DNA of 64,000 nt from Alphaproteobacteria bacterium (GCA_025359785.1 JANYET010000067.1:1-64000), one strand, 5' to 3'; shown: positions 53,573 to 62,262, numbered from the stretch's first letter. Program-made: numbers and translations. The notes: generated from the letters alone by a model not told the origin.

Positions 53573-53776
53573 CTAGTCTTCCCGCCGCCGCGCCGTGGCC
53601 GGAGTGGGCCATACCCGCACCGCCACCGCCAGGGTCACCGAGCCCAGGACGGCGCAGGCGGCGCCCGCCCACTGTATCGGCGTCATGCCGAGCGCCGCGT
53701 AGTGGCCGGCGAGCCCGCCGCTGATCGCCACCAGGGCGCCCGAGCCGGCCTCGACGAAATCCTTCTTGCTGAGCAT
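53573..53776 (-). CDS. Two-helix small membrane protein (holin-like in form)
   Basis: 67 aa from the ATG at 53776, not the track's 103-aa frame. MLSKKDFVEAGSGAL leads into one hydrophobic helix (about 12-30), a short turn and a second helix (about 38-57), then a basic tail ending RRED. The size, two helices and charged tail recall phage holins, but no sequence signature supports that. It sits directly after the pentapeptide-repeat gene in convergent orientation, near the sheath-like gene. Confidence 0.6.
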   Translation of the reverse strand: MLSKKDFVEAGSGALVAISGGLAGHYAALGMTPIQWAGAACAVLGSVTLAVAVRVWPTPATARRRED

Positions 53777-53968
53777 GGCGGTGTCCCCGAAGGCAGGCCG
53801 ACTGGCGGCCGGCGAATGAAACCTCACCCGCACTGAAGCCGGTCTTCGTTTACCGAAACCCTTCCGTCGGCCGCGCTGCGGCATTGGGGCGCAGCGTCCC
53901 CCTGGGCCTGAGAAAGGGCGGGGTGTAGGAAAACCGACCCCTCAGTTACGAGCCCCGCGAGCACCCCG

Positions 53969-55399
53969 ATGGACGTCAAGGCCCTCAACCAGTTCACCAC
54001 CCAGATCTGGGACGACGAGATCACCCCGGCGCTGGTCGACTACATCCGCATCCCGGCCAAATCCCCGGCCTTCGATCCGGACTGGGCGACCTCCGGCTTC
54101 ATCGACCAGGCGGTCGAGCACATGGTCGGCTGGGCCAGGGCCAAGATCGCCGATCTGCCCGGCGCGACGCTGGAGGTGGTGCGCCTGGAGGGCCGCACGC
54201 CGGTGATCTTCATTGAGGCGCCCGGAACCCTTCAAGGGGACGACACCGTGCTGCTCTACGGCCACCTCGACAAACAGCCGGAGATGACGGGCTGGTCGGA
54301 AGGCCTCGGCCCCTGGGAGCCGGTGATCCGCGACGACAGGCTCTATGGCCGCGGCGGGGCCGATGACGGCTATGCGATCTATGCCTCGGTGACCGCCCTG
54401 CTGGCGCTGCAGGCGCAGGGGATCCGGCGCGCCCGCTGCGTGGTGCTGATCGAGGCCTGCGAGGAAAGCGGCTCCTTCGACCTGCCCTATTATGTGGACC
54501 ACCTCGCGCCACGGATCGGCGCGCCCTCCCTGGTGATCTGCCTGGATTCAGGCTGCGGGAACTACGACCAGCTGTGGCTGACCACATCTCTGCGCGGCAT
54601 GACTGGCGGCAAGCTCACCGTGCAGGTGCTGGAGGAGGGCGTCCATTCCGGCGACGCCTCGGGCGTGGCGCCCGACAGCTTCCGCCTGATTCGCGCGCTG
54701 CTAAGCCGTGTGGAAGACGAAAAGACCGGGCGGATTCTGCCGGAAGTGTGCAGCGTCGAAATCCCCGCCGACCGCGTCCGCCAGGCCAAGGTCGCGGGCC
54801 AGGCGTTGGGCGAGGAGGCCTGGCGCAAGTTCCCCTGGGCCGGCGACACCATGCCGCCCACCCGCGACATCCCCGAGCTGATCCTCAACCGCACCTGGCG
54901 GCCGCAACTCACCGTCATCGGAGCCGGCGGCCTGCCGCAACCGGGGGACGCCGGCAATGTGCTGCGTCCCTCCACCACCCTGGCGCTCAGCCTGCGCCTG
55001 CCGCCCACCGCCGACGCGGCGGCCGCCGAGCAGGCCTTCACCGAGGCCTTCACCGCCGACCCGCCGCAGGGCGCGCGGGTGACCTATGAGAGCGCCGGCG
55101 CCAGCTCAGGCTGGAACGCCCCGCCCTTGGCGCCCTGGCTGGAGGCGGCCGTGCAGCGTGCTTCCCAGGCGACCTTCGGGCGCGAGGCGGCGCTGATGGG
55201 CGAGGGCGGCTCGATCCCGTTCATCGGCATGCTGGGCGAGAAATTTCCCGATGCGCAGTTCGTGATCACCGGCGTCCTGGGCCCGCACTCCAATGCCCAC
55301 GGCCCCAACGAATTCATCCACCTGCCCACGGGCCAGAAAGTCACCGCCGCCGCCGCCCTGATCCTCGCCGATCACGCGGCGCGGCCCAAGGAAATCTGA
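53969..55399 (+). CDS. M20-family metallopeptidase (dipeptidase type)
   Basis: 476 aa cytosolic enzyme. The two-zinc-site segments of M20 are present: VLLYGHLDKQP (His/Asp), GRGGADDGYAIYA (bridging Asp), EACEESGS (Glu-Glu) and, C-terminally, GPHSNAHGPNEFIHL (His). It resembles succinyl-diaminopimelate/carnosinase-like dipeptidases. The inserted lid domain around 200-330 is intact. Not secreted, unlike the M20 protein at 62314. Start at MDVKALNQF. Confidence 0.93.
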   Translation: MDVKALNQFTTQIWDDEITPALVDYIRIPAKSPAFDPDWATSGFIDQAVEHMVGWARAKIADLPGATLEVVRLEGRTPVIFIEAPGTLQGDDTVLLYGHLDKQPEMTGWSEGLGPWEPVIRDDRLYGRGGADDGYAIYASVTALLALQAQGIRRARCVVLIEACEESGSFDLPYYVDHLAPRIGAPSLVICLDSGCGNYDQLWLTTSLRGMTGGKLTVQVLEEGVHSGDASGVAPDSFRLIRALLSRVEDEKTGRILPEVCSVEIPADRVRQAKVAGQALGEEAWRKFPWAGDTMPPTRDIPELILNRTWRPQLTVIGAGGLPQPGDAGNVLRPSTTLALSLRLPPTADAAAAEQAFTEAFTADPPQGARVTYESAGASSGWNAPPLAPWLEAAVQRASQATFGREAALMGEGGSIPFIGMLGEKFPDAQFVITGVLGPHSNAHGPNEFIHLPTGQKVTAAAALILADHAARPKEI

Positions 55400-55506
55400 C
55401 TCGCGTCAGAAGCGAGCCCGCTTGACCCGCCAAGCTTAACCCTGACAGGTCGCCGGGCATTGGTCGTCGAACGAGCGCTGCGGTCCGGCAATGAAGGAAT
55501 TCCAAA

Positions 55507-56529
55507 GTGAATCGTAAATCCGCATACCTCGTCGCCGGCGCGATCGTGGGCGCCTTGGCCCTGCCGCAGGCCGCATCGGCCGCCATGTCGCTCACCGCGG
55601 CGGGGACCGGTCTGAACTTCGCGCTCTCGACATTTGCGACCCTGCCGCAGAACGGAGCCTACGGCGCCTGGGGCAGCGCGGTTCTCTCCAACGGCAACGT
55701 TGTCGTGAACGGCTACGCCTCGCCGGGCGGCCCGACGGTCAACTACGTCTTCGCCGATGTCGATGGCCAGAACCCCGGTTCGGCTTTGAGCACCAGTTCG
55801 TGGAACGACGGGAACTACGCTTCGGCCCTCACCCGGGTCGGCACGACGGTCTACGGGACCCACTATTCCGACAACACGGTTCGCATCGTGAACCTCGACG
55901 GGTCGGAGGGCGCGGTGGTCTCCAGTCGTGGGCGCGGCGGGATCGACGGAGACGCGGCGCGCAATTCGCTCCTCGTCGCCACGGACGACGGCCTGGTTGA
56001 AGTCGATCTCGCCAACTCCGATCTCGCCACCAACCGTCGCTATGTCGCCGGCGCGGGTGGCGGCTCCATCGACGGTGTCACCGTCTCGCCTGACGGCAGC
56101 ATCGCCTACGTGGAAGAAAACGGCGGTGTCCGGGGCTACAACATCGCGACCGGCGCCAATGTCTTCAACAACTTCGCGATTTCAGGGCCGGACGGCATTG
56201 GCTTCATCCGCAGCGGCGCGCTGGCGGGCAATCTGATCGTCAATGACAACTACGGCAACGTCAGCCTGATCAATACCCTCACCAACGCGGTGACGGTCAT
56301 CGCCAGCGGCGGTTCGCGCGGCGACTACGTCGGGTTCGACACGACCAACGGCACTCTGTTCCTTTCCCAAAGCGACTCGCTGCTGCGCCTGTCCCTGACG
56401 GGAGGAACTATCGGTGGCGGCGGTGGCAATGGCGTGCCGGAACCCTCCACCTGGGCGATGCTCATCCTGGGCTTTGGGGGTGTCGGCGCCGCGCTTCGTC
56501 GCCGGGCCGGCGCACGCGCCGCCGCATAG
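55507..56529 (+). CDS. PEPxxWA-CTERM secreted protein with beta-propeller-like body
   Basis: 340 aa from the GTG at 55507, with GAAGGA upstream. A signal peptide (about 1-26) precedes a propeller-like body with repeated NLDGSEG/SVSPDGSIAYVEE-type blades ('GSIDGVTVSPDGSIAYVEENGGV'). The C-terminus is VPEPSTWAMLILGFGGVGAALRRRAGARAAA: the PEP-CTERM tripartite tag of PEP motif, membrane helix and Arg cluster. Proteins with this tag are processed by an exosortase and delivered to the surface or exopolysaccharide. No exosortase gene is in the window. Confidence 0.9.
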   Translation: MNRKSAYLVAGAIVGALALPQAASAAMSLTAAGTGLNFALSTFATLPQNGAYGAWGSAVLSNGNVVVNGYASPGGPTVNYVFADVDGQNPGSALSTSSWNDGNYASALTRVGTTVYGTHYSDNTVRIVNLDGSEGAVVSSRGRGGIDGDAARNSLLVATDDGLVEVDLANSDLATNRRYVAGAGGGSIDGVTVSPDGSIAYVEENGGVRGYNIATGANVFNNFAISGPDGIGFIRSGALAGNLIVNDNYGNVSLINTLTNAVTVIASGGSRGDYVGFDTTNGTLFLSQSDSLLRLSLTGGTIGGGGGNGVPEPSTWAMLILGFGGVGAALRRRAGARAAA

Positions 56530-56896
56530 ACGCGGGTCAGCCTTGTTGCGAACGCCCAGGGCTCGCTCTGGCCGTTGGTTTTTGCATGGAGCGCCGCCGC
56601 GGACGCTCCCGTGATCGCGGCCCGGCGCGAACGCCGGGCCGCAACCCGCCAGCGCCAGCTGAAACGGCCCCCACCGTCCGCCGACGTCGGCGGCTGCCCG
56701 GGCGGACACTGGACCGTCGCCGCCTGGGTCGCCTCTTGAAGCACGGGAATCGCCAGCGCCTTCGCCGTCGCGGAGCGCTTGGTGGATCGGTCCAGGCCCC
56801 CACGCTAGCGAGCGTGCGCCAAGCGCACATGGCTCAAATGAACCATGCCGCGCCGATTTACGGTGGCGTAATGCCGGGCCGTTAGGGCTCTTGGCC
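56530..56896. other. 367-bp non-coding region
   Basis: Between the PEP-CTERM gene and the CusF-like gene. It contains a strong hairpin (56617-56642) and, at the end, a small inverted repeat over the CusF stop codon (TAGGGC-TCTTG-GCCCTA, 56883-56899). The ORFs 56586..56885 and 56537..56830 are Arg-rich, typical of chance ORFs in GC-rich DNA, so I do not call them. Confidence 0.6.
56617..56642. terminator. Perfect 11-bp hairpin downstream of the PEP-CTERM gene
   Basis: GCGGCCCGGCG-CGAA-CGCCGGGCCGC: 11 paired bases around a CGAA tetraloop, 87 bp after the PEP-CTERM stop. It is likely a terminator or a stable RNA end. Confidence 0.6.
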
Positions 56897-57253
56897 CTAG
56901 CGTTTGTGGATCGCGGTGATCTCGGGGAGCCCCTCGGCCTCGCGGGTCTCGAAAGCCACTTTTTGTCCGACCTTGAGGCCGGTCAGCAGGCCGGGCGGCG
57001 TCACCCGGAACGGCATGACCATGGTTGGCCAGCCCAGCGCCGGGATTGGCTCATGCCGCAGAGTGACCATGGACTGCGCCGCGTCGATCTCGGTGATCAC
57101 GCCCACGCCCTTGGCGGTGCGATGGCCGGGCGCGGCGGCCGCGGGGGCCTGCGCCTGCGCCTGGGCCTGCGAGGCGGCGAAGGCGGGTAGGGCGCCCAGG
57201 AGGGCGAGGCCGACTGCCGCCGAAACGCGCGTCGCGCGCAATGTCCTGATCAT
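56897..57253 (-). CDS. CusF-like periplasmic copper-binding protein
   Basis: 118 aa from the ATG at 57253, with a signal peptide (about 1-28). The domain carries HEPIPALGWPTMVMPF, in which His, Trp, Met and Met have the same spacing (8, 3, 2) as the Cu(I)/Ag(I) ligands of E. coli CusF (H36, W44, M47, M49). So it should bind Cu(I). An Ala/Gln linker (AQAQAQAPAAAA) precedes the domain. No CusCBA efflux genes adjoin it, so it acts either with pumps elsewhere or as a stand-alone metallochaperone. Confidence 0.9.
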   Translation of the reverse strand: MIRTLRATRVSAAVGLALLGALPAFAASQAQAQAQAPAAAAPGHRTAKGVGVITEIDAAQSMVTLRHEPIPALGWPTMVMPFRVTPPGLLTGLKVGQKVAFETREAEGLPEITAIHKR

Positions 57254-57331
57254 GCCGGTCTCCGGGTTGCTGGCCGCGTCCTTACCTAGCCCCAGGACTG
57301 TCCTAAGCCCAGGATCGCGCCCAAAGAAATA

Positions 57332-57355
57332 GGGCCGCCCCGTACGGAGCGGCCC
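57332..57355 (-). terminator. Rho-independent-like terminator of the 57385 gene
   Basis: GGGCCGC and GCGGCCC arms with inner CCG/CGG pairing; on the minus strand the stem is followed by TATTTCTTT. It lies 30 bp after the stop of the gene at 57385. Confidence 0.65.
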
Positions 57356-57384
57356 CAATCGTTCGTCACCCAACGAAAGTGGGT

Positions 57385-58194
57385 CTAACGCGTCGGCGGC
57401 GTCTCGGTCGGAGCCGGAGCCGGAGCCGGAGCCGTCTGGGCCGGCAGGGTCAGCACCAGCGGCGCCGGGGCCGCGGCGACCGGCGGGGCCGCAGCAGCCG
57501 GAGCGGGCATCGCAGCCGCCTGGACCGGCGCCTTCGCGCTCACGTCAGCCGCGGTGTCGGCGGCCGAGGCGGCGGACCGCGAGCGGGTCACGGTGGCCTT
57601 GGCCGGCGCGCGGCTCGCCGCGCGGCTGGTCGTGGTCGTCGTGGTCGTCGTGGTCTTCGCGGCGACCGGAGCCGGGACCGGAGCTGCGGCTGGCGCCGTC
57701 AGGTCGGCCGCGGCGGTCGCCGGCGCTGTCGAGGCGACCTCGGTGGTCGTGGTGGTCGAGGCCGCGCCCGGCGTCAGCTGGGCCATGCCGGCATCGTGCG
57801 GCCGGCTGTAATACCAGCCCGCCGTGGCCACGCCGCCCAGCAGGATGATGCCGGCCATGATGGCGATCGGGGCGGTCGAGGTGTTGCGGGACGCGGCGCG
57901 GCTCACATAGACGGGCTCCGCGGCGAAGGTGGTGTCGGTCGCGTCAACCGTGTCCAGCCGCGCTTCATAGGCTCGCGCATCGTCGGAGAGCGTGGTCGGC
58001 CGCGTCACGGGACGCGTGGCGACAGGGCGCTCGGCGCGTTCGGGAGCAAAGCTGCGCGGCTCGGCCGCCACCTGGCCGGCAAGATCACGGCGCGGTTTGC
58101 CGCGTTCCCAGGCCGGAACCGGCGCGAACGGCGTGGCGCCCGGATTGACCGGGGTGGAGAAGTCGTCGGGGATAGAGGTGAACTCGGTAGACAT
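57385..58194 (-). CDS. Single-span membrane protein with Ala/Thr/Pro-rich periplasmic tail
   Basis: 269 aa from the ATG at 58194 (MSTEFTSIPDDF). A basic, Pro-rich cytoplasmic region (about 1-105) is followed by one membrane helix ('IAIMAGIILLGGVATAGWYY', about 107-127) and a long low-complexity tail with a run of nine threonines and many Ala-Pro pairs. This tail looks like a flexible spacer through the periplasm. I do not recognise the family; TonB-like or envelope-linker roles are guesses. No catalytic domain is present. Confidence 0.75.
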   Translation of the reverse strand: MSTEFTSIPDDFSTPVNPGATPFAPVPAWERGKPRRDLAGQVAAEPRSFAPERAERPVATRPVTRPTTLSDDARAYEARLDTVDATDTTFAAEPVYVSRAASRNTSTAPIAIMAGIILLGGVATAGWYYSRPHDAGMAQLTPGAASTTTTTEVASTAPATAAADLTAPAAAPVPAPVAAKTTTTTTTTTSRAASRAPAKATVTRSRSAASAADTAADVSAKAPVQAAAMPAPAAAAPPVAAAPAPLVLTLPAQTAPAPAPAPTETPPTR

Positions 58195-58455
58195 GGTGTC
58201 GTCCCTCCAGGTTGATGTCACTGGATCAGGCAAACGGCATCGGCGCGTGGCGGTTCCGGTTCTCGGCCGCGCGGCGCCAAATGACCTTATTTCCGCGGCG
58301 CTCGGCCTGGGAGCGGTTCTTAACCGGCCTTAACGATTTGTGTCATCGGCGCCTCAGACCACGCACCGTATGCGCTGGCGTCCAAAGCGGACCCGCAAAG
58401 CCTTGACCGCGCGTGCGCCGCATCCGCAAGCTGGCGGCCTGTTCGGAGGCCCGCA

Positions 58456-60243
58456 ATGCCGTTCATGGCCGATTTTCAGCGCGAACGGCGTTTCCTGCGA
58501 GGGCTGAACCGGACGCTGAAACGCGTCAAATCCATCGCCTCGGACAGCGACAACCTGATCTGCGACGACCTGCAGGCCGCGGTCGAGCGGTACCACGATC
58601 GCACCGCCATGACCTTCGAGGGCCGCACCGTCAGTTATGGCGAGCTGGACGCCATGGCCAACCGCTACGCCCACTGGGGCAAGGGTCAGAACCTGCGGCG
58701 GGGCCAGACGGTGGCCTTGTTCATGCCGAACCGGCTGGAGTATTTCGCCGTCTGGTACGGCCTGGCGAAGATCGGCGTGGTCACCGCCCTGATCAACAAC
58801 CAGCTCTCCGGCCTGGCGCTCGCCCATTGTCTGAACATCTCCCAGGCCGCCTGTATCCTGGTGGACGCCGAGACCTCGCCGGTCTTCGAGGCCGCGCGGT
58901 CCTTGTTGGAAAAGCCGCTCCCGCAGTGGATCCTGGGGCCGGCCCACGGCGACCAGCGCGACCTGGTCCAGGCGTTGAAAAGCTGCAGCCAGCTGCCGCC
59001 CGACAAGATCGTGCGCGAGGACATCCGGGCGCGCGACACGGCGCTGCTGATCTTCACCTCCGGCACCACCGGCATGCCCAAGGCCGCCCGAATCACCCAC
59101 GTCCGCGCCCAGCTCTACATGCGCGGCTTCGCGGGCTCGACCGGCGCCAAGGCCAGCGACCGCATCTATGTGGCCCTGCCGCTCTATCACGCCACCGGCG
59201 GGCTCTGCGCGCTGGGCGCGGCGCTGCTGAATGGCGGCTCGGTGTTCCTGCGCCGCAAGTTCTCCGCCAGCCATTTCTGGGGTGAGGCGGTGGACGAAGG
59301 CTGCACCATGTTCGTCTACATCGGCGAGCTTTGCCGCTATCTGGTGAACCAGCCGCCCGGCGACGACGAGACCCGCCACAAGATTCGCATGGCCTTCGGC
59401 AACGGCCTGCGTCCGGACATCTGGCCGGTCATGAAACAGCGCTTCAAAATCCCCGAAATCCTGGAGTTCTACGGATCGACCGAGGGCAACGTCTCGATGT
59501 TCAACTTCGACGGCCGCGAGGGCGCCATCGGCCGCGCGCCCAAGTGGCTGCGTAAGCAGTTCAACATCCGCCTGGTCCAGTTCGACGTGGAGACCCAGGC
59601 GCCGATCCGCGGCGCGAGCGGCCTCTGTATCGAGGCGGGCGCGGGCCAGATCGGCGAGTGCATCGGCCAGATCGGCGGCGACGCGCGCAGCGAATATTCC
59701 GGCTACGTCTCCAAGACCGAGTCCGACAAAAAGGTGCTGCACGACGTCTTCGAAAAGGGCGACCGCTGGTTTGCGACCGGCGATCTGATGAAGACCGACG
59801 CCGACGGCTACTTCTATTTCGTCGACCGCATCGGCGACACCTTCCGCTGGAAGGGCGAGAACGTCTCCACCAACGAGGTGGCCGAGCACCTGCTGGGGTT
59901 TGCCGGCGTCCGGGAGGCCAACGTCTATGGCGTCGAGGTGGCGGGCGCCGAGGGCCGGGCCGGCATGGCCGGCCTGGTGGTCGGACCCGAGTTCGAGATC
60001 GCCCAGTTCGGCGAGGCCGTGGCGCGTGAGCTGCCGGCCTATGCCCAGCCCCTGTTCGTCCGCATCCTGCCGGCGTTGGAGACCACCGGCACCTTCAAGA
60101 CCCGCAAGATGGACCTGATCGCCGACGGCTTCGATCCCGGCAAGATCAAGGGCCCGCTGTTCTTCCGCGACCCGAAGAAGGGCTACGTGAAGATCACCAA
60201 GGGCGTCTTCGAGAAGCTCTCCGCAGGCCTGGTGAAGCTCTAG
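58456..60243 (+). CDS. Long-chain/very-long-chain acyl-CoA synthetase
   Basis: 595 aa AMP-forming ligase. The P-loop FTSGTTGMPKAARITH (about 199-214), YGSTEGNV and 'DRIGDTFRWKGENVSTNEVAEHLLG' (adenylation and FATP/VLACS signature) identify it as a fatty acyl-CoA synthetase related to the FATP branch rather than to FadD. It activates fatty acids for breakdown or lipid remodelling. Start ATG at 58456. No beta-oxidation genes adjoin it. A CCTCCC-type inverted repeat follows the stop. Confidence 0.92.
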   Translation: MPFMADFQRERRFLRGLNRTLKRVKSIASDSDNLICDDLQAAVERYHDRTAMTFEGRTVSYGELDAMANRYAHWGKGQNLRRGQTVALFMPNRLEYFAVWYGLAKIGVVTALINNQLSGLALAHCLNISQAACILVDAETSPVFEAARSLLEKPLPQWILGPAHGDQRDLVQALKSCSQLPPDKIVREDIRARDTALLIFTSGTTGMPKAARITHVRAQLYMRGFAGSTGAKASDRIYVALPLYHATGGLCALGAALLNGGSVFLRRKFSASHFWGEAVDEGCTMFVYIGELCRYLVNQPPGDDETRHKIRMAFGNGLRPDIWPVMKQRFKIPEILEFYGSTEGNVSMFNFDGREGAIGRAPKWLRKQFNIRLVQFDVETQAPIRGASGLCIEAGAGQIGECIGQIGGDARSEYSGYVSKTESDKKVLHDVFEKGDRWFATGDLMKTDADGYFYFVDRIGDTFRWKGENVSTNEVAEHLLGFAGVREANVYGVEVAGAEGRAGMAGLVVGPEFEIAQFGEAVARELPAYAQPLFVRILPALETTGTFKTRKMDLIADGFDPGKIKGPLFFRDPKKGYVKITKGVFEKLSAGLVKL

Positions 60244-60251
60244 TTGCCCTA

Positions 60252-60290
60252 GATCCTCCCCCGCAATCGCGCTCCGCGCTGGGGAGGATC
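60252..60290. repeat. GATCCTCCCC / GGGGAGGATC inverted repeat
   Basis: Perfect 10-bp arms enclosing 19 nt that themselves pair (GCGCTCCGCGC). It belongs to the dispersed CCTCCC-type family and probably ends the acyl-CoA synthetase transcript. Confidence 0.6.
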
Positions 60291-60298
60291 ATGGAAAA

Positions 60299-60319
60299 GC
60301 ACTTTACATCTCAAAGTAC
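60299..60319. promoter_or_regulatory. Predicted operator of the membrane-protein/wHTH operon
   Basis: GCACTTTA-CATCT-CAAAGTAC: two 8-nt half-sites matching at 6 of 8 positions, 45 bp before the first gene. ACTTTG-type palindromes of this kind are typical upstream of small winged-helix regulators, and such a regulator is the second gene here, so autoregulation is likely. Confidence 0.5.
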
Positions 60320-60363
60320 TTCATTCATATCGATGCTAACGATCACGAAGGCTCTGAAATTCC

Positions 60364-60975
60364 ATGACCGACCAGGCCGCCATCCGCGACGACATCGCCT
60401 TCATGCGTGAACTGGCCGAGCAGGGCCGCGTCGGGCCGCTGGTCGGGGGCTCGGTGCTGCTGGTCTCGGGCCTGTCCTTCGGCAGCGCCAGCCTGGCCGT
60501 CTGGGCCGAGCTGACCTGGAAGCTGGTCCGGAGTAACTGGGCGATCCCCGGCGTGTGGATCGCCAGCATGGCGGTCTTCATGGCCTACATGTTCGGCTCG
60601 AAGGTCATGCGCACCCGCGGCGGTGGCGCGTCAAAGGCCATCGGCATGGCCTGGTCGGGCGCGGGCTTCGCGATCTTCTTCGTGGGTCTTTCGCTGGCGA
60701 TCATGGCGGTCCACGGCAAGGACCCCTACGTGGCCGCTGCCTTCATGCCCTTCATCCTGGCGATCTACGGCTCGGCCTGGTTCCTGGCCGCCGCGCTGAC
60801 CGGGATACGCTGGCTCTACGCGGTCGCCTTCGCGTCCTTCGGCATGGCTCTGGTGGTCGCCTGGTTCACTTCTGAAGGCGCTGCGCTCTACCTCGTCTAC
60901 GGGCTCAGTCTCTATCTGCTGGCCGCGCTGCCCGGCGGCATCCTGGCCCGCCAGGCCGGCAAGCTGGCGGCCTGA
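60364..60975 (+). CDS. Polytopic membrane protein of unknown function
   Basis: 203 aa with about six membrane helices (for example 'GGSVLLVSGLSFGSASLAVWAEL', 'AIPGVWIASMAVFMAYMFG', 'GAGFAIFFVGLSLAIMAV'). I do not recognise a named family, but membrane proteins of this shape commonly precede a small winged-helix regulator. The next gene, 4 bp later, encodes exactly that, so a two-gene operon is clear. A short palindrome upstream is a plausible regulator site. Confidence 0.75.
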   Translation: MTDQAAIRDDIAFMRELAEQGRVGPLVGGSVLLVSGLSFGSASLAVWAELTWKLVRSNWAIPGVWIASMAVFMAYMFGSKVMRTRGGGASKAIGMAWSGAGFAIFFVGLSLAIMAVHGKDPYVAAAFMPFILAIYGSAWFLAAALTGIRWLYAVAFASFGMALVVAWFTSEGAALYLVYGLSLYLLAALPGGILARQAGKLAA

Positions 60976-60979
60976 CGCA

Positions 60980-61288
60980 ATGGCTGATGACTTCGACATC
61001 GACGGGATCGACGAGGTCATCCATGGGCGCCTGCGACTGGGCGTCATGGCCTATCTCTCCAGCGCCGAGGCCGCCGACTTCAACGCGCTGAAAGCCCGGC
61101 TCCAGGCCACCGACGGCAACCTCTCGGTCCATCTGCGCAAGCTGGAGGACGCCGGCTACGTCGCCATCGACAAGCGCTTCGTCGGCAAGAAACCGCTGAC
61201 CACCATCACGCTCACCGAACCCGGCCGCACGGCCTTCATCCGATACCTCGACGCCATGGCGCGTCTGGTAAATTCCCAGCCCCAGTAG
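60980..61288 (+). CDS. Small winged-helix transcriptional regulator
   Basis: 102 aa. The whole protein is one winged-helix domain of the PF13601/HTH_34 type: 'IDEVIHGRLRLGVMAYLSSAEAADFNALKARLQATDGNLSVHLRKLEDAGYVAIDKRFVGKKPLTTITLTEPGRTAF', with the recognition helix around 45-60 and the wing at about 66-80. It lacks a ligand domain. It probably represses its own operon through the ACTTT...AAAGT palindrome at 60299-60319. The alpha/beta-hydrolase gene follows 11 bp later. Confidence 0.88.
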   Translation: MADDFDIDGIDEVIHGRLRLGVMAYLSSAEAADFNALKARLQATDGNLSVHLRKLEDAGYVAIDKRFVGKKPLTTITLTEPGRTAFIRYLDAMARLVNSQPQ

Positions 61289-61299
61289 AGGATCTTCCC

Positions 61300-62262
61300 A
61301 TGCTTACCCTTCTTCGCCGGTCCGTCGCGACGCGAGCCTTCGCTCTGGCGGCCTGCGCCCTGGCCGCCACGGTCGCCACCGCCCCGCTCGCCGCCGACCT
61401 GCCGGCCAAGGCGCCCGCCGATCCCAACCGCCTATTCGCCGACTCCAAGCTGGTGGTCCGCGACCGCTTCTCCGACGAGATTGTCGGCAAGGGGCCAGAC
61501 GTGATCTTCATGCCGGGCCTGGCGTCGTCGCGCGCCACCTGGAAGGCCACCGCCGAGCGGCTGCGCGGCCACTACCGGCTGCACCTGCTGCAGGTCGCCG
61601 GCTTCTCCGGAGAGCCAGCCCGCGCCAACGCCACCGGCGACGTGCTGATCCCCACCGCCGAGGCCATCGACGCCTATCTGGTGCAACAGAAGCTGGCCCC
61701 CGCCACCATCGTCGGCCATTCGCTCGGCGGCACGACCATGCTCTATCTCGCCGAGAAACATCCGGAGCATCTGAAGACGGTGCTGATCGTCGACGCCCTG
61801 CCGTTCTTCGGCGGCATGATGGACCCCAAGGCCACCGCCGACAGTATCCGCCCGATGGCCGCCAAGATGCGCGACGGCATGGCCGCCAACACCAAGCCGG
61901 CGACAGCCGCGGACCTGCTGCCGCAGATGAAGTCCATGTCGAAGGACCCGGCCACCCAGATGCTGGTCTCGGAATGGGGCGCGATCAGCGACCGCACGGT
62001 GGTCGGGCGGGCCATGTACGACGATCTGACGCTGGATCTGCGCGACGGCCTGTCGGCTATCAAGACCCCGATCACCCTGCTGTACCCGGACAACGCGCCC
62101 CTGGGCGTGCCGGCCGGCATGATGGAGAAGATCTATCCCGCCCTCTATGCGCCGGCGCCCACCGTCAAGACGGTCCTGGTGAAAGACTCCCAGCATTTCA
62201 TCATGCTGGATCAGCCTAAGGTTTTCGCCGACGCCCTGGACGCGTTCCTGGCCGCTAAGTGA
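61300..62262 (+). CDS. Exported alpha/beta hydrolase
   Basis: 320 aa with a signal peptide (about 1-31) and an intact catalytic triad: nucleophile in VGHSLGGTTM (Ser about 141), acid in LLYPDNAPLG, and His in KDSQHFIMLDQP near the end. The fold start is 'GPDVIFMPGLASSRATW'. The substrate is probably a small ester or lactone in the periplasm. GAGGA precedes the ATG. It lies 11 bp after the winged-helix gene and is likely the third gene of that operon. Confidence 0.88.
   Translation: MLTLLRRSVATRAFALAACALAATVATAPLAADLPAKAPADPNRLFADSKLVVRDRFSDEIVGKGPDVIFMPGLASSRATWKATAERLRGHYRLHLLQVAGFSGEPARANATGDVLIPTAEAIDAYLVQQKLAPATIVGHSLGGTTMLYLAEKHPEHLKTVLIVDALPFFGGMMDPKATADSIRPMAAKMRDGMAANTKPATAADLLPQMKSMSKDPATQMLVSEWGAISDRTVVGRAMYDDLTLDLRDGLSAIKTPITLLYPDNAPLGVPAGMMEKIYPALYAPAPTVKTVLVKDSQHFIMLDQPKVFADALDAFLAAK

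Noticed and set aside
56530-56896. ORFs 56586..56885 (+) and 56537..56830 (-)
   Set aside because: Arg-rich, no ribosome site, overlap hairpins; considered chance ORFs.
58320-58336. TTAA-N6-TTAA near 58320 as a CtrA site
   Set aside because: The spacer is one base short and no flanking match is seen.
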